A stretch of 64,000 nt of DNA. Source: Leadbetterella lacustris (GTDB lineage Bacteria > Bacteroidota > Bacteroidia > Cytophagales > Spirosomataceae). Location of the stretch: assembly GCA_965234335.1 (NCBI GenBank), contig OZ248437.1:1-64000 (forward strand). The letters are read 5' to 3'. The translations under genes were made by a program, and so were the position numbers. Position 1 is the first letter of the stretch. The number at the start of each line of letters is the position of its first letter. Positions 25,721 through 33,702 of the stretch are shown here, one piece after another. The notes beneath the pieces were generated by a model. The model was not told the DNA's origin. It ran no database searches and saw only the letters and a list, made by a program, of their open reading frames with translations.

Positions 25721-26491
25721 ATGAAATTCTTAAATGTCTTGCGTTTTCTCCTTATCTTAGATTTGCTGGCTTTTTCAGCATTTGGCCAAAAAAATGAACA
25801 AAACTCCACGGAAAATCAAACGTCTGCCACAGTAAAAGTAGAATCAAAGGATATCTCAACCCTTCAAAAAAACAATATTAAAATGAAGAACATAGGCATT
25901 TTACTTTTTAATAACTTCGAAACATTGGATGTTTTTGGGCCAGTAGAAATATTTGGCCGCTTGAGAGATTTGTATCATATCGAATTTTATTCTTTGGAAG
26001 GTGGGGTCGTAACCAGCACACAAAATGTGAAGATTTTAACCCAAAAACTCTCCGAGAAGGACCAATTTGATATTTTCTTGATTCCTGGTGGAATGGGAAC
26101 CAGAAAAGAAGTGGACCATCCACAAATGATTTCTGCCATCTCAGAGATCTCCTCTTTATCAACTTATGTGCTCACAGTTTGTACGGGTTCTGCCCTTTTG
26201 GCTAAAACTGGGCAAATTAATGGCTTGTCGGCCACATCCAACAAACGTTCGTTTGATTGGGTAGTGTCTCAGGAATCAAAGGTAAATTGGATTAAAAAGG
26301 CAAGATGGGCCTTAGACGGAAAATACTACACATCTTCTGGCGTTTCGGCGGGCATGGACATGACTTTGGGTTTTATCAGAGACATACATGGGATAGATTT
26401 GGCAAGAAAAATAGCTTACGAAATTGAATATACTTGGCAAGAAAACAAAGAAGTGGATGAGTTTTATTTGCAAGATTTGAAACAGAATTAA
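25721..26491 (+). CDS. DJ-1/PfpI family protein, probably exported
   Basis: This is a 256-aa member of the DJ-1/PfpI (GATase1-like) superfamily. After a signal peptide (to AFGQ, residue 23) and a polar linker, the domain runs from about 55 to 245. The nucleophile-elbow cysteine is C154 (LTVCTGSALLAKTG), and the supporting glutamate is E76 (FGPVEIFG). The pattern resembles the amidase-like domain of AraC regulators and isonitrile hydratase-like proteins, but there is no DNA-binding domain. A second ATG (MKNIGILLF, residue 55) would yield a cytoplasmic form; I prefer the upstream ATG, which has a GGTGGAGG-like purine stretch before it. Substrate unknown. Confidence 0.8.
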   Translation: MKFLNVLRFLLILDLLAFSAFGQKNEQNSTENQTSATVKVESKDISTLQKNNIKMKNIGILLFNNFETLDVFGPVEIFGRLRDLYHIEFYSLEGGVVTSTQNVKILTQKLSEKDQFDIFLIPGGMGTRKEVDHPQMISAISEISSLSTYVLTVCTGSALLAKTGQINGLSATSNKRSFDWVVSQESKVNWIKKARWALDGKYYTSSGVSAGMDMTLGFIRDIHGIDLARKIAYEIEYTWQENKEVDEFYLQDLKQN

Positions 26492-26588
26492 TCCGGGTGG
26501 TACAATTTTTCAAATTGTACAAAAAAAGTTTCTGGATTTAATAACCAAACTTTTTTTGCACATGCCTTAAAATCTATTTCAGTTTTCA

Positions 26589-27200
26589 CTACTTATTTTG
26601 CTTTATATCATTTTCATTAATTGATACTATTACTTCATTTCTCCTCCCAAATAATTGGTAGGGAGGATTGTAACCTAAATAGCGAAAGTGTCCGTAGTAA
26701 GAAATGTGATTTTCTTTCAATGCAGTTTCAAGCATTGTTGTATGCCGTTTAATATTTTCATTGCTGGAAAATCCACCGAACTGAATTGCAGCAACATATT
26801 CATCTGGTGAGGTATTGATAATTACGTCAGAATTGTTAGGAATCGGTAAATTGTCTTTATTGTACCCCGAAGGCATGACAAAGCTCATAGTCGAAACACT
26901 GTCGCCAATATTCATATGAACAGGTGAGGTCATGGCTATTTGTTTTTGGTCTTTATTTCCACCAAAAATATACCCGGCTAATTTCCGGAATCCGGTACTG
27001 CCCAATTCTTTGTATGACTTGACATCCGATGTAATCATTGCCATAGTTGCTTGTGGATAATACCTAATTTCAAATTCTTTTTCGGTTTGAATGACTTTGT
27101 ACGCCTGCGATTCTGATTTATTGGTCGCCATAGAGGTGTATATTTGAATTATAATAATTACTACAGCAATTATTCCTATTACGATTAGTGTTATTTTCAT
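26589..27200 (-). CDS. SOUL family heme-binding protein
   Basis: This is a 203-aa protein with an N-terminal hydrophobic anchor (about residues 4-22) followed by a SOUL/HBP domain. Diagnostic segments include FEIRYYPQATMA, FRKLAGYIFGGNKDQKQIAMTSPV, SFVMPSGY and the C-terminal RYLGYNPPYQLFGRRNEV. Family members bind heme or related tetrapyrroles; the role in bacteria is unclear. The gene is isolated, with a 557-bp gene-free stretch upstream. Confidence 0.9.
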   Translation of the reverse strand: MKITLIVIGIIAVVIIIIQIYTSMATNKSESQAYKVIQTEKEFEIRYYPQATMAMITSDVKSYKELGSTGFRKLAGYIFGGNKDQKQIAMTSPVHMNIGDSVSTMSFVMPSGYNKDNLPIPNNSDVIINTSPDEYVAAIQFGGFSSNENIKRHTTMLETALKENHISYYGHFRYLGYNPPYQLFGRRNEVIVSINENDIKQNK

Positions 27201-27392
27201 TACAATTTGTTTTGTTGTTTATTTAAAATCAAACACTTAATTCGACTCTTCTGTTTTTGACTCATCCAAATCTTTTGTAAGTTAATGGGTATTGAACTTC
27301 GGTAAAATGGCATTCTTTCTGAAACCATTTTATTTAGCGTTTCGCATTAAGGGACTTTGAATTTTATACTAATCTAACCTGTTTTGTAAAAT

Positions 27393-27417
27393 TAGGATCT
27401 CTGTTTAGGGGACCCTG
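27393..27417 (+). repeat. Decayed REP-like hairpin
   Basis: It matches the REP unit of the RAYT locus at about 19 of 25 positions, including the central TTTAGGGGAC, and is followed by the same ACTCAAATTT flank as the intact copies. Confidence 0.6.
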
Positions 27418-27696
27418 TTTTTACTCAAATTTCCGGTTTGTATTTTACAAAATATGAATCTATAATTTTACAATCCTATAACATAAAGGGCTAATAGAGA
27501 ATTTATTGTTCAATAAATGAAAAATACAATATTATTAATTTTAAAATTCTGATTTTTAGCAAATAGAAATTTGATATTTTGCAATTGAGGTTCAAATTAT
27601 TGCTATTTTTCTTATAAGTCTCCAACTTTACATTTTAAAAGATGTGTGGTTTGATGTTAATGGAATATAACATGTAATTTGACATTAGCGGTGCAC

Positions 27697-27721
27697 CAGA
27701 GTCTCTTAAAGGAAGATTTTG
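27697..27721 (-). repeat. Decayed REP-like hairpin, inverted
   Basis: Read on the + strand it begins CAGAGTCTCTTAAAGG and resembles the reverse complement of the intact REP unit at about 20 of 25 positions. It faces the copy at 27393. Confidence 0.55.
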
Positions 27722-27757
27722 CCAGGACAGAAAAGTTTAACCAATTTTATTTTACAT

Positions 27758-28207
27758 TTATTTGCTTTCAAGGGCCAGTTTTATCTGTTCCAAATGCCCT
27801 TGATTGTGCCAGCTGACTTTGTCAAACTCGTCTTTTAGGGTTCTGAGGCCAGTTTGGCTATGAATAAACTCTTTGCCGCCCAAGGTATCGTAATATTTCT
27901 CGGCCAGATAAATAACCATATGCCTGTTTGCCAAATAAACCGCTTTGCTAAATGCCAACGGGAAGTTTTTGTAATCTAGATTTTCATTCCATAGGTCTTG
28001 GTCAAAAGCCCAAATAACTTGCTTAGGCTCAGAAATTACCCTTTTTATTCTATCCAACAATACACTGTCGGCATCTGCTAAATGCACCAATATTTGCTTG
28101 ACAGTCCATTTGCCTTTTCCATAAGTTTTTGATAAATCTTCCTTAGACAAGTCAAAATACTTTTCGGTTTCGTTTTTAGTGTTGGTTAGGGTGGTTAGGA
28201 TGGTCAT
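27758..28207 (-). CDS. DinB-like putative metal-dependent protein
   Basis: This is a 149-aa protein with the helical-bundle pattern of the DinB/YfiT superfamily. Features are WTVKQILVHLADADSVLLDRI near the N-terminus and a C-terminal SWHNQGHLEQIK, with histidines at about residues 42 and 133-137 positioned as a metal site. Members act in thiol-dependent conjugation or remain uncharacterised. There is no signal peptide. It lies beside the REP tandem array and runs on the same strand as the RAYT gene, but the array separates them. Confidence 0.75.
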   Translation of the reverse strand: MTILTTLTNTKNETEKYFDLSKEDLSKTYGKGKWTVKQILVHLADADSVLLDRIKRVISEPKQVIWAFDQDLWNENLDYKNFPLAFSKAVYLANRHMVIYLAEKYYDTLGGKEFIHSQTGLRTLKDEFDKVSWHNQGHLEQIKLALESK

Positions 28208-28228
28208 GTTTTTAACTGTTTTTTGTTA

Positions 28229-28435
28229 ATTCAGAGTCTCCCTTTAGGGGACTCTGAATTTCACTCAAATTTATCCGATTTTATTCATTTTTTGTCTATT
28301 CAGAGTCTCCCTTTAGGGGACTCTGAATTTCACTCAAATTTATCCGATTTTATTCATTTTTTGTCTATTCAGAGTCTCCCTTTAGGGGACTCTGAATTTC
28401 ACTCAAATCTAACCTATTTCATGCATTTTATAAAA
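28229..28435 (+). repeat. Three tandem 69-bp repeats, each with a REP hairpin
   Basis: Three head-to-tail units of exactly 69 bp start at 28229, 28298 and 28367. The first two are identical and the third diverges in its last third. Each contains an imperfect palindrome starting CAGAGTCTCC and ending GGGGACTCTG around a TTTA loop (28232-28256, 28301-28325, 28370-28394), followed by AATTTCACTCAAAT. The array abuts the 3' end of the RAYT transposase gene. It is not a CRISPR: the repeat-to-repeat sequence does not vary. Confidence 0.9.
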
Positions 28436-28988
28436 TGGCTTTAAAATGTGTGATTTCCACACCATCCACACTTTCTCCTATTTCATAAAAACGAGCTGAT
28501 GAATGAGGGTAATCAATATAGGTATCAGCTAATTTCCACTTTCCTGAAATCGGATTTTTATGAATATAATTCAGTTTTTGTTCGATAAATTCGGTTGAAA
28601 AACATTCTTTGGCATCGTAAGATTCTTCGAAAACCTGATGAAGTTTGCCCTTTTTTCTTTCAGGTGGTTTTACGCCGTTTTCTAATATTTCCAAAATATC
28701 GTGTCTATCCTTCAGCCTTTTTACAATTTCATAAGCCATAAACCTTTTGGCATTCCCTATTACAAGCATTAATTCAGGAGCATTTTCTGGCAGAAAAATC
28801 AATAAATGAATATGATTGGGCATAATTACATAGCCACATATTTTAATCTCTTTAGTCTTAAGATAATTAAACCATTTGTAAATATTGTCATAGAGATTAG
28901 TGATTTCGAAAAGTGGTATCCACCGATAGCAGGTGAAAGTTACGAAGTAGAGTGCATGTGTTTCTCTTTGTCTGGTATTAACTGACAT
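28428..28988 (-). CDS. REP-associated tyrosine transposase (RAYT, Y1_Tnp)
   Basis: This is a single-strand transposase of the HUH/Y1 superfamily related to IS200/IS605 TnpA. At 186 aa it matches the RAYT subgroup. The HUH motif is MPNHIHLLIF, and the catalytic tyrosine helix is likely LNYIHKNPISGKW, a RAYT hallmark. The N-terminal HALYFVTFTCYRWIPLF also fits. It is flanked by hairpin repeats: three downstream in tandem, and one upstream (29046-29070) in inverted orientation and preceded by GTAG, a tetranucleotide typical of REP sites. The frame is intact and ends inside the third tandem unit. RAYTs are usually domesticated and disperse REP elements rather than themselves. Confidence 0.9.
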   Translation of the reverse strand: MSVNTRQRETHALYFVTFTCYRWIPLFEITNLYDNIYKWFNYLKTKEIKICGYVIMPNHIHLLIFLPENAPELMLVIGNAKRFMAYEIVKRLKDRHDILEILENGVKPPERKKGKLHQVFEESYDAKECFSTEFIEQKLNYIHKNPISGKWKLADTYIDYPHSSARFYEIGESVDGVEITHFKAIL

Positions 28989-29045
28989 GTTGTTTACTGA
29001 TATAATTCTTCAAATATAGCAAGTAATTTGGCATTTGCATTGTAG

Positions 29046-29070
29046 CAGAGTCCCCTAAAGGGAGACTCTG
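29046..29070 (-). repeat. REP hairpin upstream of the RAYT gene, inverted copy
   Basis: It is an exact reverse complement of the hairpin in the tandem array, with GTAG directly 5' on the + strand (29042-29045). It pairs with the downstream array to bracket the RAYT gene. Confidence 0.9.
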
Positions 29071-29242
29071 CTGGGGCGAAAAAACCAAATCTTTACCTGT
29101 TACAAATTTACCTGATATTTGAAATGATTTTTAACGGGGCATACACTTACAGAAAACGCCACCGAAATCACCTGAGTAGCCACTTTGCGGACTTTAATTC
29201 CGTATCAGTTTCGTCGAAGATGCGTTGAGGCTTCCAATCATC

Positions 29243-29272
29243 AAAAAGACCCTAAAGTAGGAGGGTCTTTCG
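29243..29272 (-). terminator. Rho-independent terminator of the LytTR operon
   Basis: On the - strand AAAGACCC pairs with GGGTCTTT around a 10-nt loop and is followed by further T residues. It lies 42 bp after the response regulator stop. Confidence 0.75.
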
Positions 29273-29313
29273 TGGGTCTTTCTTCTAGATTACTAAATGT
29301 TGGCAACAGTAAT

Positions 29314-30033
29314 TCATCGATTATCTTGAATTAGTCCTTCTAAATTTGGTTTAAAAGTAGCTGATATTGGTATTACTTTATCTTTTAGATTTATCATATT
29401 CCCCTCAATTTTATGAATATGCGAAATATTAATAATGAATGACTTATGTACCCGAATAAACTGTTTTGCAGGTAATTTTTCTTGTAGTTCTGTCAACTTA
29501 TCTAATACCATTAATGACTTTTCATTTTGCGTATAAATTTTCACATAATTTCCGCTTCCTTCAATGAAAAGAATGTCTGCGAAGTAATATTTGTGGATTT
29601 TTTTATCGGCTTTGAAGAATATAAATGTGGGCTCTATTTCTGCCTTTTTATCAAGCCCTCCTGTTGAAAATTCTTCACTTTTGGGTATTAAGATTTTATT
29701 GACTGACTTCAAAAACCGTTCAAAAGCAATAGGTTTGAGCAAATAATCAATTATGCCGTATTCATAGCTTTCTACGCCATACTCCGAAAAAGCAGTAGTA
29801 AGAATAACTTTGGGTGGGTTTTGCAAGGTTTTGAGCATATCCAACCCTGAAAGCGAAGGCATTTTTATATCCAAAAACAAAATATCTATTTTTTCTTGGT
29901 GCAATATATTCAATGCCTCAAAGGCATTATTTGCCTTGCCTACTAATTGTAATGCCTCGATTTGCAAGATATATTTTTCCAAGATTTGTTGAGCAATTGG
30001 CTCGTCATCTACAATTAAGCAGTTAAATTTCAT
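29314..30033 (-). CDS. LytTR-family response regulator
   Basis: This is a 239-aa cytoplasmic transcription factor. The receiver domain (1-120) has acidic pocket D9/D10 and phospho-acceptor D55 (LFLDIKMPS). The LytTR DNA-binding domain follows (about 140-235, FIEGSGNYVKIYT, FIRVHKSFIINISHI). It is the last gene of a four-gene unit; its start overlaps the kinase stop by 4 bp. It presumably activates a small number of targets after phosphorylation by the adjacent LytS-like kinase, and autoregulation of the operon is plausible but unproven. Confidence 0.95.
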   Translation of the reverse strand: MKFNCLIVDDEPIAQQILEKYILQIEALQLVGKANNAFEALNILHQEKIDILFLDIKMPSLSGLDMLKTLQNPPKVILTTAFSEYGVESYEYGIIDYLLKPIAFERFLKSVNKILIPKSEEFSTGGLDKKAEIEPTFIFFKADKKIHKYYFADILFIEGSGNYVKIYTQNEKSLMVLDKLTELQEKLPAKQFIRVHKSFIINISHIHKIEGNMINLKDKVIPISATFKPNLEGLIQDNR

Positions 30034-30998
30034 ATACTTATCTGTAAAATTACTTTAAAAATCCCTTGATTTAGTTCTACTTCCAAAAGATGCTTTTCAG
30101 GGTACATTAGTTTCAGACGTCTACGTAGGTTTTCTATACCTGTTCCACTTTTTACTTTTTGTAGATTTTTGTCTATGGAATTTTTAGCTTCAAAAAATAA
30201 ATCATTGCCTTGTACGGAAAGCGTAAAATGAGCAAAGTTATTTTCCGAAATACTTTGTAAACCGTGTTTGAAAGTATTTTCTACCAATGGAATAAACAAT
30301 AAAGGAGCAACAAAAATATCCTTTTCTAAACCATAGACATCAAAACGAATATCTGCATTTGCTGGCAATCTGATTTTTTCCAAAACCAAATAATCCTCCA
30401 AAAATTTGATTTCCTTATTCAGGCTCACCTTATCTGTTTTGCTGCTTTCCAATACATAACGCATCAAATCGGATAGTTTGAGGGTAATTTCTGCAGCTTG
30501 TCCGTTTTGATTTTGGGTAATGAGTCCATAAAGGTTGTTTAATGTATTGAAAAGGAAATGCGGATTGACTTGTGATTTGAGCAAGTCAAGTTCTGTTTTA
30601 AGTTGTATGTTTTCTACTCTTATCAATAATTCTTGTTTGCGTGAATACTCTCTAAAAAGCTTAAATGAGCCTGTGATGACAACAATGAAAAATAAATTGA
30701 CAAAATGTTGAAAAACTGGAAGAGCAAAAGAGGCATTGCCAGAAGGAAGTAGTAATCTTAATATGAAAGATCCAAAACCAATACTCCCAACAAGAAATAA
30801 CGAATATAATATATACTTTTTTTTGAAAAAATACTTTGGAAAAAGTAAATATAGATTTGTATAAACTACCAATCCAGCAACCCCAAGTACTACAAACCAC
30901 GCAAGATATTCTTGCGTGGTTGCATTAGGATTTTGTTGCCAAAATAGAAAAATAAAAAAGCACCAAAATGTAAGGTGATATAATACTCTTAATCCCAT
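30030..30998 (-). CDS. LytS-like membrane sensor histidine kinase
   Basis: This is a 322-aa inner-membrane kinase. Four hydrophobic segments fill the first 115 residues, then a short coiled coil leads into the His_kinase domain with QVNPHFLFNTLNNLYG, H147 being the phospho-accepting residue. The ATPase domain shows the N-box ENTFKHG (N241) and the glycine box GTGIENLRRRL. There is no large extracytoplasmic loop, so the signal is probably sensed in the membrane. It overlaps the response regulator by 4 bp and the CPBP protease by 10 bp, which implies tightly coupled translation. Confidence 0.93.
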   Translation of the reverse strand: MGLRVLYHLTFWCFFIFLFWQQNPNATTQEYLAWFVVLGVAGLVVYTNLYLLFPKYFFKKKYILYSLFLVGSIGFGSFILRLLLPSGNASFALPVFQHFVNLFFIVVITGSFKLFREYSRKQELLIRVENIQLKTELDLLKSQVNPHFLFNTLNNLYGLITQNQNGQAAEITLKLSDLMRYVLESSKTDKVSLNKEIKFLEDYLVLEKIRLPANADIRFDVYGLEKDIFVAPLLFIPLVENTFKHGLQSISENNFAHFTLSVQGNDLFFEAKNSIDKNLQKVKSGTGIENLRRRLKLMYPEKHLLEVELNQGIFKVILQISI

Positions 30999-31825
30999 TC
31001 CGTTTTCCTAAAAAATTTGTAAACTAACCCAACTAGAATTAGCAAAGCAATAACATGAATACTGAAATCAACCCAGTTTATTGCCCATGTAAATTTTTCA
31101 CTAGTAGCTTCGGACAAATCCAAGAATACAAGTGAAAGTAATAGATTATTGGCATTGTGGGCTCCAGAAACAAACTCTATTCTGTTTTGAAGAATAACAA
31201 TGATTGCATAAGCTACCCCAAAAGCCCAAGAAGAAAGAAAGCTCTCTAAGCCATATCCAAAATGTAACACCCCAAAAATAAGAGCATTCACGATAACAAT
31301 TAATGTCACTTTCTTAATTTGTAAATGAAGTCCTTGTAAAAAATAAGCTCTTATTACTAATTCTTCAAAAAAAGACTGAACTCCAATGGCTACAAAACCT
31401 AAGAGAAATAAAATAGTAAACTGATAGAGATTAAAATTTGCAATAAATTCCTCTAATTTTTGGTAATCAATAATAGCAGAGCCAAAAAATAGCAGACTTC
31501 CCCAAGCCATAAAACCAATGAAATACTGTTTCCAACTAAAAATACGCTTGTTAGAAATAAATGACATTATGGGTCTTTGATGAAGTCTGCTCGCCACAAT
31601 TAGAAAAGCAAATAGAGCTAATCCAAATATTAACAAAACAAGACTAAATGTGAAAAGTCCTTTTCCAAAGTCGTTGTCTGGAAACAACTGTTTTATATTT
31701 GTAAGAACCAAACCAATTAAAACATTCACCAAAGTAATAACGGCAACTGCTGATAATAAACTTAAAACATAATGCCACCACTTATTTTTACCTAAGGAAG
31801 CATTTTCTATAAAATTACTTTCCAT
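30989..31825 (-). CDS. CPBP (CAAX/Abi) family intramembrane metalloprotease
   Basis: This is a 278-aa polytopic membrane protein with about eight helices. The CPBP motifs are complete: EELVIRAYF (E154, E155, R159), FGVLHFGYG (H188) and HNANN (H223, N227). Relatives cleave membrane-embedded peptides or confer bacteriocin self-immunity. Here it sits between a small exported protein and a LytS/LytTR pair with overlaps on both sides. That suggests it processes a signal or modifies the kinase or the small protein; this is inference from gene order only. Confidence 0.9.
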   Translation of the reverse strand: MESNFIENASLGKNKWWHYVLSLLSAVAVITLVNVLIGLVLTNIKQLFPDNDFGKGLFTFSLVLLIFGLALFAFLIVASRLHQRPIMSFISNKRIFSWKQYFIGFMAWGSLLFFGSAIIDYQKLEEFIANFNLYQFTILFLLGFVAIGVQSFFEELVIRAYFLQGLHLQIKKVTLIVIVNALIFGVLHFGYGLESFLSSWAFGVAYAIIVILQNRIEFVSGAHNANNLLLSLVFLDLSEATSEKFTWAINWVDFSIHVIALLILVGLVYKFFRKTEWD

Positions 31826-32123
31826 TGCTTTGGGATTTCATAGATGTATTATTCTTTTCAGTCCATTGGATTGCTCCCCAAAGAATACTTTTTTTCTCGT
31901 ATTGTTTCGAATCTAATGGCATAGCATAAGATGAAATTAAAATTTTTGTTTTTTCAACCTTAACTACTGCCGTTTTGTTGTTGGGATAATTTTTGGACTT
32001 GAAAAGTCCCCAAGCAAAAGAATAATATGACGTACTTTTTGTAGCGGTTGTTTTTTTTCTGCTTTGTGCATGTACCGCAAGTGAAGTCATAAAGACTGCA
32101 ATTATTAAAATTACTTTTTTCAT
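31815..32123 (-). CDS. Small exported protein, first gene of the LytTR operon
   Basis: I do not recognise this 102-aa protein. It has a clear signal peptide (MKKVILIIAVFMTSLAVHAQ, cut near residue 20) and a short basic, Ser/Thr-rich mature part with YYSFAWGLFKSKNYPNN in the middle and no cysteines. Its end overlaps the CPBP protease start by 11 bp. As the most 5' gene it could be the ligand, substrate or cargo of the system. Small size and lack of a known fold make function uncertain, but the signal peptide and coupling make the gene call sound. Confidence 0.7.
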   Translation of the reverse strand: MKKVILIIAVFMTSLAVHAQSRKKTTATKSTSYYSFAWGLFKSKNYPNNKTAVVKVEKTKILISSYAMPLDSKQYEKKSILWGAIQWTEKNNTSMKSQSNGK

Positions 32124-32711
32124 TTTTTTGAATGTTTAAATGTTAATGAACACTGCAAAATTCAATAAAATGAAGTTGTAACTAAAATTAGATTGACTAC
32201 CTCTTTTGTAAATCGTTTAAAATGGCGTTTCCCTTATGTAAGTCGAATTTTGTTATTATTGCTCCCAACGAGTATGTACACGAAACTCATTTTTTGAGCT
32301 TCGGTAATATCTTTATTGAATTTTACTTGATTCTGTTATTGATTTTCTAATAATGAGTGTTTTGTAAAAATTAGGGAGTTTCGGTAATATTTTCATGATA
32401 ATATCTGTGTTTTGATTTTTATATCTTGAAATATCAAATATATTGTTCATATTTCCTAATTTCCAAGTATTCATTTGAGATTTAATTGGCTCATCGGGCT
32501 CTTAATTTGGTCAAATCCTTTGGTCTTAAATGGGTGTGGATTTTATTGGTTTTGGAGCTACTGTCATCAAGTTATTACTGCGTGTGGCTGAGGTCTGATA
32601 CGCGATATATTGTTTTTTATTTCAAGCATTGTGTTTATTCAGAGTCTCCATTTAGGGGACTCTGAATCACAATCTAATCTTTAATTCAAATGGATGGTCA
32701 TAGGGAAAGAC
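32124..32711. other. Gene-free AT-rich region with one REP copy
   Basis: No coding sequence is convincing on either strand. The right end has an isolated REP hairpin at 32640-32664. The left end must contain the promoter of the leftward LytTR operon; a near-match TAATTTTA on the - strand lies about 60 bp upstream of the small-protein gene. The phrase TTCGGTAATAT occurs twice about 80 bp apart, which may be chance. Confidence 0.5.
32640..32664 (+). repeat. Solo REP hairpin
   Basis: It is identical to the tandem-array hairpin except for one loop-side base (CTCCATTTAGGGG instead of CTCCCTTTAGGGG), and it has the same ATT flank on its left. It lies 3.7 kb from the RAYT gene with no transposase beside it. 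Confidence 0.85.
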
Positions 32712-33698
32712 TCACCCCAAAATCCCCTCAATAGCCTCCAGTTCAGAAGCATCAAAGTGTTTGTTATCAACGGCTTTGAGTGAGTCTAGCAGTTGTTCTA
32801 CTCGGCTGGCACCTATCAATACTGTGGTTACTCTTTGGTCTTTTAATAGCCAAGCTATGGCCATTTGGGCTAGGCTTTGGCCACGTTTTTCGGCTATTTC
32901 GTGCAGGGCTTTTACTTTGCTGATTGTCTCGGTGGTCACTTGGTCTTTTTGCAAAAACCCTGTTGATTTTCCTGCTCTGGAGTCCTCAGGAATGCCGTGG
33001 AGGTATTTGTTGGTCAATATTCCTTGTGCCAATGGCGAGAAAGGTATGCAGCCAACGCCGTTTTCTCCCAAAACATCCAATAATCCGTTTTCTGGATCTC
33101 GAACCAACATCGAGTATTTTGGCTGGTGTATCAGGCAGGGCGTGCCGAGTTGTTTGAGTATCGCCAGGGCTTCTTTGGTTTGGTCGGCGTCGTAGTTAGA
33201 TAAACCCACATACAGTGCTTTTCCTTGTCTCACGAGCGTGTCCAATGCACCCATGGTTTCTTCCATCGGGGTGTCAGGGTCTGGGCGGTGAGAGTAAAAT
33301 ATGTCCACATAATCCAATCCCATGCGTTTGAGGCTTTGGTCGCAGCTTGCTATGATGTACTTTCTTGAGCCCCACTCACCGTAAGGGCCAGGCCACATGA
33401 GGTAACCCGCTTTGGATGATATGATGAGTTCGTCGCGATAGGCGGCAAAGTCTTTTTTCATCAAAATGCCAAAATTCTCCTCGGCAGAGCCTGGAGGTGG
33501 GCCGTAGTTGTTAGCGAGGTCAAAGTGCGTAACGCCTTTGTCGAAGGCCGTGCGAAGAATGGCTCGGTAGTTTTCGAAGGTATCTACCCCTCCGAAGTTG
33601 TGCCAAAGGCCCAATGAAATCTCTGGTAGCTTGATGCCACTTTTGCCACAACGTCTGTAGCTAATTTGTTCGTATCTTTTTTCGTCTGCTATGTACAT
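32712..33698 (-). CDS. Aldo/keto reductase (YghZ/Kvbeta-like)
   Basis: This is a 328-aa NADPH-dependent aldo/keto reductase. The (beta/alpha)8 barrel carries the catalytic tetrad D60, Y65, K96 and H137 (DLANNYGPPPGS, ISSKAGY, FYSHRPD). The GPPPGSAEENFG insertion and YSHRPDPDTPMEET are typical of the AKR14/YghZ group, which reduces glyceraldehyde 3-phosphate and methylglyoxal. It lies 4 bp downstream of a second aldo/keto reductase of the same length, so the two form a pair in one transcript, although the sequences are clearly from different subfamilies. Confidence 0.9.
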   Translation of the reverse strand: MYIADEKRYEQISYRRCGKSGIKLPEISLGLWHNFGGVDTFENYRAILRTAFDKGVTHFDLANNYGPPPGSAEENFGILMKKDFAAYRDELIISSKAGYLMWPGPYGEWGSRKYIIASCDQSLKRMGLDYVDIFYSHRPDPDTPMEETMGALDTLVRQGKALYVGLSNYDADQTKEALAILKQLGTPCLIHQPKYSMLVRDPENGLLDVLGENGVGCIPFSPLAQGILTNKYLHGIPEDSRAGKSTGFLQKDQVTTETISKVKALHEIAEKRGQSLAQMAIAWLLKDQRVTTVLIGASRVEQLLDSLKAVDNKHFDASELEAIEGILG

Positions 33699-33702
33699 GT
33701 TT

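Larger units (their letters stand above)
27201..27757. other. Gene-free AT-rich region with two decayed REP copies
   Basis: No open frame with coding character is seen. The stretch holds a decayed REP hairpin at 27393-27417, a second in the opposite orientation at 27697-27721, and an inverted repeat TAAAATGG/CCATTTTA near 27303-27334. Sequence next to the first decayed copy (CTAATCTAACCTG, and ACTCAAATTT after it) recurs beside the tandem REP array at 28.2-28.4 kb, so the region is probably an eroded relict of that element. Confidence 0.6.

Noticed and set aside
27303..27334. Inverted repeat TAAAATGG/CCATTTTA as a terminator of the SOUL gene.
   Set aside because: It lies upstream of the SOUL gene start rather than after its stop, has a 16-nt loop and no T-tract. 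I only mention it as an inverted repeat.
28229..28435. Possible CRISPR array.
   Set aside because: The whole 69-bp unit repeats, including what would be the spacer. There are only three units, and no cas genes are present.
28223..28444. A 73-codon open frame that encodes a repeated peptide (IQSLPLGDSEFH units).
   Set aside because: It is just the translation of the 69-bp tandem REP array (69 is a multiple of 3, so the frame stays open). There is no independent coding evidence.
32761..33195. Long + strand open frame inside the aldo/keto reductase gene, and similar long antisense frames in lepA, infB, pepP and the E2 gene.
   Set aside because: These lie fully antisense to well-supported genes with complete catalytic motifs and are by-products of their codon use.
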